Assembly (NCBI GenBank): GCA_026874595.1
Contig: CM049310.1
Coordinates: forward strand, 37,217,558 to 37,281,557
From: Sipunculus nudus
Lineage: Eukaryota; Annelida; Sipuncula; Golfingiida; Sipunculidae
Direction: 5' to 3'
Length of the DNA stretch: 64,000 bases
Position numbers and translations under genes: made by a program
Part shown: piece by piece, positions 52,701-55,812 of the stretch
Numbering within the stretch: position 1 is the stretch's first letter
Layout: the number at the start of each line of letters is the position of its first letter
The notes under the pieces: model-generated
Told to the model about the DNA's origin: nothing
What the model saw: the letters and a program-made list of their open reading frames with translations, nothing else
Databases searched by the model: none

Positions 52701-55690
52701 GAAAATGGGTAAGCATACCCAGATTCCAAGAAAGTTGGTGATTTCAAGGAATACCCTGGTGTATGCTGTCTATTACAATAATCTTAATTGCAAGATTTGC
52801 AATTTAACGTTTCTGGTTGTTCCTATAATTTGTTGATTTCAGTGGTCCATGAAACACAAATAATTGTTGTCCATTTTTTTGGTAGTGGCTAAGTCTCAGA
52901 TAGGTTGACAACTTGCTTGTTAATTAACTGTGCAAAATAACAATGGTGAATTGTGGGGTATAAAAGTTTGATGAAAATTTGATATATTCACAAGACGTGG
53001 GCCAGAGTTTCGTTGTACTTTTTCATGTAGTGAATATATACAATTTATATTACCAAACTTTCTTAAATTTAAATAGAATTTAGAAAATAAGAACCAATGT
53101 TTTAATTCATCTGGTTTTCCTGTCTGTATATGTTCCAACTTCATTAACACCATACCTGAATAACCCCCAGGACACTGACAATGGTAAGACGTTTCCGTAA
53201 CCTGCTCACATGTTGCATTATTACATGATGCAGCAGAACAGATACCAAGTATCTCTTCACAGGTTTCACCTACAATGTCATACATTGTATATTAGTGGTA
53301 GGAATGGGTTGTGAAATTATGTTCGCTGACTGAACGATAAAAAAAAAATGATTTTTAATCAATCACTATATGTATGTACCATCTTTATTACCATGAAATC
53401 TGCTGTATGGAATTATACCTAAAATACTGACCAAGTCTAGCTTGTACATCATGCTGAAAAGTCATGGTAATGACCAGGTTGATGACACTTATTTGATGCA
53501 CAAGATAAAAGTTAATGTCATTTGTTGTTTTGTGCCCTACCTTTCTTATATCCCTGACAAAACAAGAATATTTTACCAAATTATCAGGATAGTACGATTT
53601 CTTTGGATGTGCATACATAATCGTTTGTAATCAAGTATGCAAAAATGCAACCAATTGAATAAATTATGAAAGAAAGTGACCAATTATTATCGAATATTAT
53701 CAAATTATTGGCACAGTGCTATGAATTACTGAATGATATAATTTGATCAACCATGCTTCACTGGCTTTTATCATGTTTACTGCTTAGTGCTTAGTAATGC
53801 TTAGTGCAGAGTTAGGGTCTCCTACAAAATTGCTCAACTACCCCATAGTGTAATTCAACATCCAACAGCAAGGCTGGCCCATTTTAGTCATTGTTTTTTA
53901 ATTGTTGAAGGCCTAGTATATAAAACAATGCTACAAACATGCTCCAAGGTGAAAGTTTTAGAATCATTTATTCAATCATTTCTTGTAGAAACAAGTGTTT
54001 CAAAACATTTTACTCAATCAGTTGTTGCAGAAACAGTGTTGAAGACAGGTCTAATACTTTAAGACATTCTTATTAAATCTCTTGCTGCAGGACTGGTGTG
54101 AAAAGATATTCTTAAATGAATCACTTGTTGGAGTTGTTGCAGGACAAGCATTTTTAGATATTGAATACTACCAAGTCACATGCTACAGGGCTAGCTTTTA
54201 TAGAATTCATACTCAATCACTTATTTCCTAACTTGTGTTCAAGACTTTCTTACTCAATTATTTGTTGAAAGAAAGTGTTCCAGATTTTGGTACCCCTCCA
54301 TTTGTGGAAAGACATATGTTTAAGACTTTCTTATTCCATTATTTGTTGAAAGACAAGTGTTCAAGATTTTGGTACTCAGGACTCCATTTGTTGAAAGACA
54401 AGTATTTAGGACTTTCTTACTCCATTATTTGTCAAAAGACAATCAATCATTTGAGTAGTCTTTCTTTTTCCTTCATTCTTTTAGACTAGATTTTAAGACT
54501 TTCTATCCCCATTTTTTGTTGACAGACTTGTTTTTAAGACTTTCTTACTCAATCATTAGTTTAAAGACTTGTGTTTTAAGGGCTTTCTTATTCCATTATT
54601 TATTGAAAGACAATCAATCATTTGTTGAAAGTCTTTCTTTCTCTTTCATTTGTTATGACTAGTTTTTAAGACTTTCTTTCCCCATCTGTTTGTTGAAACA
54701 CTTGTGTTTAGGACTTTCTTACTCCATTATTTTGCAAGATTATGTACCAAGATATTAACAATCATTTTCTGAAAGACCAGTGTTGATAGTCATTCTTATT
54801 TTATCACTTGTTACATGCACAGAGTTTAAGAAATCATATTCTGCATCTCTGACAGAATGAATGCAACAGGCAATAAACAGTGTATCAAAATACTTATTTC
54901 TTCACTTTTGAAAACCAGTGATAGACTTACCTGTGTATCCTTCAGTACAATTACAGGTAAAGTTAGCACCTGACCCTGGCTGCTCTATGGTAAAGCAGGC
55001 TCCAAGAAATCCACAAGGGTTTGTATAACATGGCGATATCTGCTCACAAAACTCTCCAAGAAAACCATCAGTACAATCACACTTAAAGTGCTCTTCAAGC
55101 TGCTGTGTTAAGCACTCCCCTCTACCCTCACACAACACTGTTTTATTATCAAATCTGCACTCATTATTTTTAATCCTTATCTGTACACGTAGACCATACC
55201 TACAGTCAGAAAATCCTCCATTTGGACCTTGAGCTAAATATACTGTCCCAGGGTTTTGCAGGAAATTTTTTGGTATTTCAATTGGCACTGATGATGAGAT
55301 TGGAAGATATTGGGTGGACGGTGGGAAAATATCCGGACACGTTTGCCATTGTTCAACAGATACATTAACTGGTCTCATTTTGTATGGACTGTCAGGGGGC
55401 GGCGGCTGGATGTAGACCCGATCACCAAGCTGTATATCCAAAGGGCACAACTGTACTTGGAAACTGCGATCACTGGCTGTTCTGTACCCAAAACACTCCA
55501 AAGAAGTGCTACATACAGCATCCAACCTCCAGCTAATTGTGTGGTTCACAGGGTCTGGTCGCCATGGTATCCTCATATCCAAGTCCACTTGGTTACACAT
55601 CTGCTGACAGCAGACGTGATCCACTGAGAAAAACCCTGAGATAAACATCAATGATACAACAACTCCACCTGGTTGGTAGTCCTGTCTCAT
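166..55690 (-). CDS. eys: Eyes shut / spacemaker (EYS) ortholog, 38 exons, 3' end outside window
   Basis: Secreted extracellular-matrix protein. In flies eyes shut opens the inter-rhabdomeral space; in vertebrates EYS keeps photoreceptors intact. I joined 38 exons by GT-AG sites; all phases agree and give 3,435 codons with no stop. Domains: signal peptide (about 1-28, hydrophobic [12 protein letters not shown]); EYS N-terminal domain with [16 protein letters not shown] 1-30 (about 160-1350); Ser/Thr-rich region (about 1355-2340); EGF 31; LamG1 (2409-2580); EGF 32; LamG2 (2641-2815); EGF 33-34; LamG3 (2900-3085); EGF 35-36; LamG4 (3172-3345); EGF 37-38. The start ATG at 55690 has A at -3 and an in-frame TGA 12 bases upstream. 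Local matches recalled from human EYS ([34 protein letters not shown]) separate it from Notch, Crumbs and agrin. Human EYS has about 21 N-terminal EGFs, so this one is longer. The frame is still open at 166; a fifth LamG domain is expected beyond the left edge. Confidence 0.95.
940..2040. repeat. 40-bp minisatellite, exact core and degenerate tail
   Basis: In the intron between exons 37 and 38. About six near-identical 40-bp units (containing GCACTTTTAGTAAAGGATGT, then GGCATTTGGAAACAT) occupy roughly 1050-1345. The same period continues, much decayed (CTACTT..TGGCAAAGGCTAGACCA..TGGAAGC), to about 2030. No other content was seen in this intron. Confidence 0.85.
2102..2229 (-). CDS. eys: eys exon 37: EGF 37 (part)
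   Basis: Residues 3345-3387, phase 1 in, 0 out. Codes [20 protein letters not shown] and YCNCTE. The DCDGTACG motif is identical in human EYS. Acceptor acttttttcag, donor gtaaca. Confidence 0.92.
2370..2720. repeat. ~31-bp minisatellite
   Basis: About eleven degenerate units of CACAGATGGA..GAAATCACAGCTTAGTGT fill the intron between exons 36 and 37. Confidence 0.85.
2749..2868 (-). CDS. eys: eys exon 36: LamG4 end
   Basis: Residues 3305-3344, phase 1-1. Codes [18 protein letters not shown] and [18 protein letters not shown]; human EYS has FQGCIRQVIINNQELQLT. Donor gttaga. Confidence 0.93.
3202..3330 (-). CDS. eys: eys exon 35: LamG4
   Basis: Residues 3262-3304, phase 1-1. Codes [20 protein letters not shown] and [11 protein letters not shown], the WH-x-V strand and beyond. 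Acceptor cctttcag, donor gtaaga. Confidence 0.9.
3331..4485. other. eys intron 34, nothing further recognised
   Basis: AT-rich intron. The stretch starting near 3447 (ACAAGGGCTATAGGACCC) resembles the start of a dispersed repeat, but I could not delimit it. Confidence 0.4.
4486..4761 (-). CDS. eys: eys exon 34: LamG4 first half
   Basis: Residues 3170-3261, phase 1-1. Codes [47 protein letters not shown]. Human EYS has ILFYAAQHL and VQLRYNLG here. Donor gtaggg. Confidence 0.93.
4762..5564. other. eys intron 33, nothing recognised
   Basis: AT-rich sequence without repeats, coding signal or RNA gene that I can support. Confidence 0.5.
5565..5728 (-). CDS. eys: eys exon 33: EGF 35 (end)-36
   Basis: Residues 3115-3169, phase 2 in, 1 out. 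Codes [12 protein letters not shown] and EGF 36 ([30 protein letters not shown]). Its acceptor and first bases are echoed in a degenerate repeat upstream (5729-5990). Confidence 0.9.
5729..5990. repeat. Degenerate tandem copies of the exon 33 splice acceptor region
   Basis: Two decayed copies (about 5768-5850 and 5885-5975) repeat the start of exon 33, its acceptor and the CAT-rich tract beside it: each has a form of CTGCTACAG..ACACC, then AAGTAAA, then (CAT)4-5. Units are 75-118 bp apart. Confidence 0.6.
6669..8324. mobile_element. Non-autonomous element with 11-bp inverted ends and 180-bp internal repeats
   Basis: Perfect inverted ends ATGCCCCCGCC (6669-6679) and its complement (8314-8324). 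Inside, units of 180 bp recur with markers such as GGCCAATATCTGCAGGCATT near 6823, 7001, 7858, 8038 and 8218, each preceded by AAACGCGAACTCGATCTGTA. The middle (7030-7690) is different and ends with a GGACGGACGG-type tract. No transposase frame. Confidence 0.6.
8647..8809 (-). CDS. eys: eys exon 32: LamG3 end, EGF 35 (part)
   Basis: Residues 3061-3114, phase 1 in, 2 out. Codes [30 protein letters not shown] and [16 protein letters not shown]. Acceptor atctgtacag, donor gtgagt. Confidence 0.9.
8810..9491. other. eys intron 31, nothing recognised
   Basis: AT-rich intron; no repeat or coding signal seen. Confidence 0.5.
9492..9722 (-). CDS. eys: eys exon 31: LamG3
   Basis: Residues 2984-3060, phase 1-1. 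Codes [18 protein letters not shown] and [19 protein letters not shown]; human EYS has GRLVGLNVFSQFYVGGYSE. One of the strongest family matches in the gene. Confidence 0.93.
9723..10551. other. eys introns 29-30 around exon 30
   Basis: Two AT-rich introns on either side of the 78-base exon 30 (10070-10147). The bases just outside exon 30 repeat GAAATTTCAAAGGGAT (10150 and 10215 regions), a small local duplication. Confidence 0.4.
10070..10147 (-). CDS. eys: eys exon 30: LamG3
   Basis: Residues 2958-2983, 78 bases, phase 1-1. Codes [20 protein letters not shown], the LamG core matched by DDFLAVGLLNGSVVYSYNL in human EYS. Acceptor atttctgtag, donor gttggt. Confidence 0.9.
10552..10725 (-). CDS. 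eys: eys exon 29: LamG3 start
   Basis: Residues 2900-2957, phase 1-1. Codes [23 protein letters not shown] and [10 protein letters not shown]. Human EYS has the same order (FGYTSFLAYS, LIFFTGQKG). Donor gtgagc. Confidence 0.9.
10860..11321. mobile_element. hAT-like MITE, 462 bp
   Basis: Inverted ends CAGTGATGTA (10860-10869) and TACATCACTG (11312-11321). The 8 bases outside are GCTGTTTC on the left (10852-10859) and TCTGTTTC on the right (11322-11329), 7 of 8 identical, the target-site duplication length of hAT transposons. The interior has no long frame and repeats CAAGTCC / GACTCAAG. Confidence 0.75.
11684..11865 (-). CDS. eys: eys exon 28: EGF 33 (end)-34
   Basis: Residues 2839-2899, phase 2 in, 1 out. 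Codes [20 protein letters not shown] and EGF 34 ([26 protein letters not shown]). Acceptor atctggcag, donor gtgaga. Confidence 0.9.
12338..12497. repeat. ~80-bp tandem duplication
   Basis: Two adjacent, nearly identical copies starting AAGGGGTCTTGGATTT (12340 and 12419) and ending AACAATAACAC, in the intron between exons 27 and 28. The rest of that intron shows nothing else. Confidence 0.85.
12872..13189 (-). CDS. eys: eys exon 27: LamG2 second half, EGF 33 (part)
   Basis: Residues 2733-2838, phase 2-2. Codes [23 protein letters not shown] and the first half of EGF 33 ([15 protein letters not shown]). Acceptor aaattttag, donor gtgagt. Confidence 0.9.
13190..14210. other. eys intron 26, nothing recognised
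   Basis: AT-rich intron. A 93-codon plus-strand frame at 13587-13868 has no recognisable motif and is judged spurious. Confidence 0.5.
14211..14490 (-). CDS. eys: eys exon 26: LamG2 first half
   Basis: Residues 2640-2732, phase 1 in, 2 out. Codes [26 protein letters not shown] and [10 protein letters not shown]; human EYS has FFPSFNGNSYLE and NGTILYSN at the equivalent place. The phase-2 donor gtgaag was preferred to gtgagg two codons earlier because it gives [14 protein letters not shown], which aligns with the family. Confidence 0.87.
14491..15088. other. eys intron 25, nothing recognised
   Basis: No LamG-like or other exon was found here on either strand. Confidence 0.45.
15089..15266 (-). 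CDS. eys: eys exon 25: EGF 32
   Basis: Residues 2581-2639, phase 0 in, 1 out. Codes VNVSDCTDD, a short Pro-rich linker (PPSPTPNPT) and EGF 32 ([24 protein letters not shown]). Acceptor atcatttacag, donor gtatat. Confidence 0.88.
15510..15710 (+). repeat. Possible tRNA-derived SINE
   Basis: Contains TGGCTGGTGAAGC (A-box-like, 15541) and GGTTTGATCCC (B-box-like, 15605) at the spacing of an RNA polymerase III promoter, followed by about 100 bases of unrelated tail. The fit is approximate. Confidence 0.35.
15799..15867 (-). repeat. eys: 18-bp tandem repeat carrying three splice donors
   Basis: Three units ACTACAAATAGAGTAAGC on the minus strand straddle the end of exon 24. Each contains AGA|gtaagc, so donors exist at exon ends 15850, 15832 and 15814, all in phase 0. 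Confidence 0.9.
15850..16087 (-). CDS. eys: eys exon 24: LamG1 end
   Basis: Residues 2501-2580, phase 2 in, 0 out. Codes the closing strands with [11 protein letters not shown] and [10 protein letters not shown] (LamG disulphide cysteine). The donor AGA|gtaagc is repeated at 15832 and 15814 in an 18-bp tandem repeat, all in phase 0; I take the first as the main exon end. Confidence 0.85.
16410..16495 (-). CDS. eys: eys exon 23: LamG1
   Basis: Residues 2473-2500, phase 0 in, 2 out. Codes [12 protein letters not shown] and [14 protein letters not shown], matching the 'W-x-x-V-x-V' strand of LamG domains. Donor gtatgt. Confidence 0.83.
16600..16776 (+). other. Candidate plus-strand first exon (5'UTR and start codon) nested in eys intron 22
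   Basis: A CpG-dense block in an otherwise AT-rich intron. An ATG at 16734 lies in a good initiation context (ACAATGG) and opens [14 protein letters not shown] before a strong donor CTAG|gtaaga at 16776/16777, phase 1. The 5' part has a short upstream ORF (16686-16718). I do not recognise the protein and no downstream exon was found; it could be a true nested gene, a regulatory RNA start, or a transposed first-exon fragment. Confidence 0.4.
16612..16625 (-). promoter_or_regulatory. CTCF-like site near nested first exon
   Basis: The minus strand reads ACCGCTAGATGGCT, which fits the animal CTCF core CCASYAGRKGGCR at all but two positions. Pattern match only. Confidence 0.3.
17211..17300 (-). 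CDS. eys: eys exon 22: LamG1
   Basis: Residues 2443-2472, 90 bases, phase 0-0. Codes [12 protein letters not shown] and [13 protein letters not shown], typical LamG strands (A-I-L-F-Y). Acceptor ctttgctag, donor gtcagt. Confidence 0.83.
17603..17703 (-). CDS. eys: eys exon 21: LamG1 start
   Basis: Residues 2409-2442, phase 1 in, 0 out. Codes [18 protein letters not shown] and [11 protein letters not shown], the first strands of a laminin-G domain. Acceptor attactttcag, donor gtaggt. Confidence 0.85.
17704..18256. other. eys intron 20, nothing recognised
   Basis: AT-rich intron without repeats or coding signal that I can support. Confidence 0.45.
18257..18601 (-). CDS. eys: eys exon 20: end of Ser/Thr region, EGF 31
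   Basis: Residues 2294-2408, phase 1-1. Continues the Ser/Thr-rich stretch and ends with EGF 31 ([26 protein letters not shown]). The acceptor chosen (ctctattctacag) gives the best pyrimidine tract in the right phase; another AG 13 bases upstream (gaaacag ending at 18619-18620 region) is less likely. Donor gtgagt. Confidence 0.85.
18602..19764. other. eys intron 19
   Basis: Mostly AT-rich. The part at 18960-19230 is less AT-rich and open on the plus strand (87 codons) but has no motif I know. It is followed at 19235-19350 by a decayed repeat of AACATGTTG/ACATTTTGTCATGT. Confidence 0.35.
19765..22724 (-). CDS. eys: eys exon 19: EGF 30 and Ser/Thr-rich mucin-like region
   Basis: Residues 1307-2293, 2,960 bases, phase 2 in, 1 out. 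After [12 protein letters not shown] and EGF 30 ([16 protein letters not shown]) the exon codes about 940 residues that are very rich in Ser and Thr and almost free of cysteine, a probable O-glycosylated stalk. Human EYS has a Ser/Thr/Pro-rich block at the same place between the EGF series and the first LamG domain. A short internal duplication around 20443-20486 repeats VSTSDT. Long plus-strand frames opposite it are composition shadows. Confidence 0.92.
23110..23212 (-). CDS. eys: eys exon 18: EGF 29 (part)
   Basis: Residues 1273-1306, phase 1 in, 2 out. Codes [18 protein letters not shown] up to GQGFE. The donor is taken as gtgggt because only this choice restores [11 protein letters not shown] across the junction. 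Confidence 0.85.
23231..23309. repeat. ~38-bp tandem duplication
   Basis: Two adjacent copies of AATCTGAAA.TAT.TGTCTTAAATATCTTTACA in the intron between exons 17 and 18. The rest of this intron is plain. Confidence 0.8.
23736..23860 (-). CDS. eys: eys exon 17: EGF 27 (end)-28
   Basis: Residues 1231-1272, phase 2 in, 1 out. Codes [10 protein letters not shown] and EGF 28 ([14 protein letters not shown]). Acceptor actgtgacag, donor gtaata. Confidence 0.9.
24297..24402 (-). CDS. eys: eys exon 16: EGF 27 (part)
   Basis: Residues 1196-1230, phase 1 in, 2 out. Codes [18 protein letters not shown] and [14 protein letters not shown]. The loop between the first two cysteines is longer than usual. 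Donor gtaagt. Confidence 0.88.
24732..24898 (-). CDS. eys: eys exon 15: EGF 25 (end)-26
   Basis: Residues 1140-1195, phase 2 in, 1 out. Codes [18 protein letters not shown] and EGF 26 ([14 protein letters not shown]). Acceptor tatgttag, donor gtaaga. Confidence 0.9.
25194..25365 (-). CDS. eys: eys exon 14: EGF 24-25 (part)
   Basis: Residues 1083-1139, phase 1 in, 2 out. Codes [15 protein letters not shown] (EGF 24) and the first part of EGF 25 ([12 protein letters not shown]). Donor gtaagt. Confidence 0.9.
25366..25951. other. eys intron 13, nothing recognised
   Basis: Very AT-rich; introns 12 (26098-26613), 15 (24403-24731) and 16 (23861-24296) are likewise empty of recognisable features. 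Confidence 0.5.
25952..26097 (-). CDS. eys: eys exon 13: EGF 22 (end)-23
   Basis: Residues 1034-1082, phase 2 in, 1 out. Codes [14 protein letters not shown] and EGF 23 ([15 protein letters not shown]). Acceptor gttttaag is weak in pyrimidines, but frame and cysteine spacing fit exactly. Confidence 0.87.
26614..26818 (-). CDS. eys: eys exon 12: EGF 21-22 (part)
   Basis: Residues 966-1033, phase 1 in, 2 out. Closes EGF 20 (FSGTNC), codes EGF 21 ([14 protein letters not shown]) and half of EGF 22 ([14 protein letters not shown]). Acceptor cttttgtag, donor gtaagg. Confidence 0.9.
27046..29054. mobile_element. ~2-kb element with 13-bp inverted ends and internal tandem units
   Basis: Perfect inverted ends GTATCGCCAGACA (27046-27058) and TGTCTGGCGATAC (29042-29054); the right end also forms a hairpin with GTATCTCCAGAC. 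Internal units of about 290-330 bp recur (markers GAAATCTGTCCATTA near 28012, 28299, 28626; TCAAGGTCAAGGTCACTCTC). Two units carry AGGTGGCGCCACCT or a variant. A GCGGCGGTGGCGGCGG tract precedes the right end. No transposase frame. Confidence 0.6.
29090..29118. repeat. Short hairpin TGTGCTTCGCATAGCACA
   Basis: Imperfect inverted repeat just outside the 27-29 kb element; a related sequence (TTTGCTTTGCATAGTACAAC) sits at about 26409, so the pair may mark the outer ends of a larger composite repeat. Confidence 0.4.
29517..29779 (-). CDS. eys: eys exon 11: EGF 18 (end)-20
   Basis: Residues 878-965, phase 2 in, 1 out. Completes EGF 18 ([12 protein letters not shown]), codes EGF 19 ([17 protein letters not shown]) and most of EGF 20 ([17 protein letters not shown]). 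Acceptor ctacttcag. Confidence 0.9.
30120..30960. repeat. Less AT-rich block, probable dispersed repeat with SINE-like end
   Basis: Intron 10 contains this block of higher GC without a coding signal. On the minus strand 30960-30870 reads TGGGTAAATCACTG (A-box-like) and GAATTTGAATCAC (B-box-like), which suggests a tRNA-derived SINE part. The remainder (30130-30710) is unclassified. Confidence 0.3.
31164..31491 (-). CDS. eys: eys exon 10: EGF 16-18 (part)
   Basis: Residues 769-877, phase 1 in, 2 out. Codes [19 protein letters not shown] (EGF 16), VDECANHLC (17) and the first half of EGF 18 ([14 protein letters not shown]), broken inside the codon before its fifth cysteine. Donor gtaaaa. Confidence 0.9.
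31585..31665 (-). pseudogene. Decayed partial EGF exon in eys intron 9
   Basis: On the minus strand the sequence after TTTTGAAG resembles the start of exon 10: both have an early ATGT, then CTGGATG.TTGCCA, and a later TGTGT.GATG. In one frame it reads [20 protein letters not shown]. Against exon 10 it has small deletions that break the frame, so it is probably a decayed duplicate. Confidence 0.45.
32110..32343 (-). CDS. eys: eys exon 9: EGF 14-15
   Basis: Residues 691-768, 234 bases, phase 1-1. Codes [15 protein letters not shown] (EGF 14) and [17 protein letters not shown] (EGF 15), ending CLCPPGLGG. Donor gtgagt. Confidence 0.9.
32390..33140. repeat. Partial copy of the 35.9-37.7 kb repeat family
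   Basis: Shares phrases with the family at 35.9-37.7 kb (GGTCACTGTGAC..AATTTCAGGTT, ACCTCCATG, TATGATTTGTGCCCT-like, GAAGGTCTCAAAA). Diverged and without clear ends. Confidence 0.5.
33273..34310. repeat. Dispersed repeat copy 1, starts ACTAGAATACGGGTAG
   Basis: Begins ACTAGAATACGGGTAGTTAA and continues for about 1 kb in parallel with the copy at 39743-40905. Inside, units of about 220-278 bp alternate AGGTGGCGCCACCTGTCAT (33422, 33641, 33919) with AGGTGGCACCACCAG (33512, variant at 33790) and AGGTGGTGCCACCA (34063). Confidence 0.8.
35147..35260 (-). CDS. eys: eys exon 8: EGF 13
   Basis: Residues 653-690, 114 bases, phase 1-1. Codes [15 protein letters not shown] and CGCLPGYTG. The acceptor attattacag and the first ~30 bases of this exon are the seed of the 47-bp tandem array just upstream in the transcript (35261-35642). 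Confidence 0.9.
35261..35642 (-). repeat. eys: 47-bp tandem array made from the exon 8 splice acceptor
   Basis: Eight units spaced 47 bp apart follow exon 8 at its upstream (right) side. On the minus strand each unit has a version of attattacag|GTAATACCTGTGAGGTGAAC followed by ATAGATGA, i.e. the acceptor plus the first ~30 bases of exon 8 (LTCEENIDE). Some copies keep the AG, others lost it (attattaatg). 47 is not a multiple of three. Confidence 0.9.
35670..37665. repeat. Dispersed repeat with ~336-bp internal tandem units
   Basis: Starts near ACAAGTGACCCATTGGTCAT and ends GCTATAGCTCAGATGACTTA..AGCTGAGCTAAAAA. Between them about five units recur (GAAACACTCCATG at 36311, 36645, 36982, 37320). 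Each has a palindrome-bearing joint (AGGTGGYGCCACCAGT) and the phrase ATATGGGTAACAGAGACCTA. A second element with the same ends lies at 42715-43560. Confidence 0.8.
37974..38087 (-). CDS. eys: eys exon 7: EGF 12
   Basis: Residues 615-652, 114 bases, phase 1-1. Codes [19 protein letters not shown] and CLCSPGFTG. Acceptor tctccacag, donor gtatgg. Confidence 0.9.
38250..39593. mobile_element. 1.34-kb TIR element, TA-flanked, CpG-rich core
   Basis: Perfect 15-bp inverted ends TACTGTAGATTCAGA (38250-38264) and its complement (39579-39593). If the outer TA is the target-site duplication, the TIR is CTGTAGATTCAGA as in Tc1/mariner-like elements. Subterminal parts also match inverted (GAATTCGTGGA, CATGGTTTT / CGTGGTTTT). 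The core (38370-39240) is markedly richer in CpG than the surroundings and has no transposase frame. Confidence 0.7.
39743..40905. repeat. Dispersed repeat copy 2, starts ACTAGAATACGGGTAG
   Basis: Parallel to the copy at 33273-34310. The palindrome recurs at 39884, 40162 and 40439 (277-278 bp apart) and, in the alternate joint, at 40032, 40310 and 40588. It ends with GCGGCGGTGGCGGCGGACC and CATAGTAT, a terminal module also present near 28990. Confidence 0.85.
41005..42060. repeat. AT-rich dispersed repeat (ATTGCAATATATTG type)
   Basis: Begins GGGCTGCCCGGTATCACCTG and has many ATATTGCAATATATTG-like stretches. A related piece is at 43770-44100 (GTGATACATATTGCAATATTTTCATT). No coding content. 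Confidence 0.5.
42478..42574 (-). CDS. eys: eys exon 6: EGF 11
   Basis: Residues 583-614, phase 0 in, 1 out. Codes [16 protein letters not shown] and CYCKNGFTG, a short EGF. Acceptor ctatttcag, donor gtgagt. Confidence 0.88.
42715..43560. repeat. Second copy of the 35.7-37.7 kb repeat, shorter interior
   Basis: Starts AACAAGGGACCCATGGGTCA, ends CTATAGCCCAGATGACTTAA and AGTCAGCTGAGCTGAAAA. The ends match the longer element; the 336-bp units are missing. Confidence 0.65.
44270..44850. other. Unclassified GC-richer block in eys intron 5
   Basis: Composition differs from the AT-rich surroundings. A 100-codon plus-strand frame (44546-44848) and an 80-codon minus-strand frame overlap it, neither with a motif I know. 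It may be a degenerate retroelement or transposed exon. Confidence 0.3.
45813..46423 (-). CDS. eys: eys exon 5: EGF 6-10
   Basis: Residues 379-582, phase 1 in, 0 out, 611 bases. Five uninterrupted EGF repeats (starting QCNASVC, GCISKPC, SCDQQPC, YCDLDPC and DCSSHRC), by far the longest EGF exon. Acceptor tgttttcag, donor gtgagt. Confidence 0.93.
46722..46779. repeat. (TA)n microsatellite
   Basis: About 29 TA units in intron 4, next to exon 5. Confidence 0.97.
46927..47041 (-). CDS. eys: eys exon 4: EGF 5
   Basis: Residues 341-378, phase 0 in, 1 out. It starts [15 protein letters not shown] and ends [10 protein letters not shown]. Clean acceptor tatctgcag, donor gtattt. Confidence 0.9.
47271..47405. 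mobile_element. Small MITE-like inverted repeat
   Basis: Left end CGATCCAGGGGAGGGGTCTA and right end CCTAGATCCGCCCCT are approximate inverted repeats around a C-rich centre (ACCCCCACCCCCCTCCCCC). Confidence 0.5.
47406..50790. other. Rest of eys intron 3, nothing firm
   Basis: AT-rich. The only item of note is a cysteine-rich minus-strand stretch at 49099-49175 ([13 protein letters not shown] then stop), possibly a decayed EGF exon. Confidence 0.35.
50919..50932. repeat. Poly-G tract (14 G)
   Basis: A run of 14 G preceded by GGAGGGGA in intron 3. Confidence 0.95.
51171..51464. mobile_element. Poly-G MITE, copy 1
   Basis: Related over its whole length to the element at 60042-60357. Ends GGCAAAAAAA.. 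and ..TTTTTTTTGGCC; right end contains TGCCTGAGAACCACACCTTT. Holds a 15-G run at 51397-51411 preceded by TTTGATGC. Confidence 0.7.
51821..51966 (-). CDS. eys: eys exon 3: EGF 4
   Basis: Residues 292-340, phase 1 in, phase 0 out (donor gtaaga). It codes [15 protein letters not shown] and the rest of a calcium-binding type EGF, ending CERKNPCT. The last cysteine has no complete EGF of its own; see the finding on NPCT/GANC. Confidence 0.9.
51967..53155. other. eys intron 2, nothing recognised
   Basis: AT-rich intron without supported features. Confidence 0.45.
53156..53269 (-). CDS. eys: eys exon 2: EGF 3
   Basis: Residues 254-291, phase 1 in and 1 out (114 bases). It finishes EGF 2 (GETCEE) and codes EGF 3 ([13 protein letters not shown], then CQCPGGYSG). 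Acceptor tttgtag-like at 53270, donor gtatgg. Confidence 0.9.
53940..54790. repeat. Degenerate ~45-bp minisatellite
   Basis: Many decayed units of TTAAGACTTTCTTACTC..TTATTTGTTGAAAGACAAGT fill the second half of intron 1. Confidence 0.85.
54931..55690 (-). CDS. eys: eys exon 1: signal peptide, N-terminal domain, EGF 1-2
   Basis: Codes residues 1-253 and ends in phase 1 at donor gtaagt. It holds the signal peptide, a cysteine-bearing N-terminal domain containing CPLDIQLGD (human EYS has CPLQIQLGD at the equivalent place), EGF 1 ([16 protein letters not shown]...) and most of EGF 2 ([12 protein letters not shown]...). The N-terminal domain is the best single diagnostic for eys. Confidence 0.93.
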
Positions 55691-55780
55691 ATTTTCAAAC
55701 AATCAGTTTGTTGAAACATGTCTGGATTTCAGAAGTTTTAGCAGTGGCTGCATTTCCTTTTCATCTCCAAGTTCATATTT
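55691..55780 (-). other. eys: Probable eys 5'UTR part of exon 1
   Basis: Directly upstream of the ATG a good 3' splice site (ttttattccag) ends at 55781, so the first coding exon may be preceded by an upstream untranslated exon. The 90 bases contain a short upstream ORF starting ATGAACTTGGAG. This rests on the splice-site pattern only; transcription could also start nearby. Confidence 0.45.
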
Positions 55781-55812
55781 CTGGAATAAAATTATCAATA
55801 CATAACATTATT

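Noticed and set aside
166-55690. Identity as Crumbs, Notch, agrin, slit or a protocadherin
   Set aside because: Crumbs and Notch would show a transmembrane segment or LNR repeats and lack the CPLDIQLGD domain; agrin has follistatin and SEA domains. The Ser/Thr block between EGF series and LamG domains fits eys.
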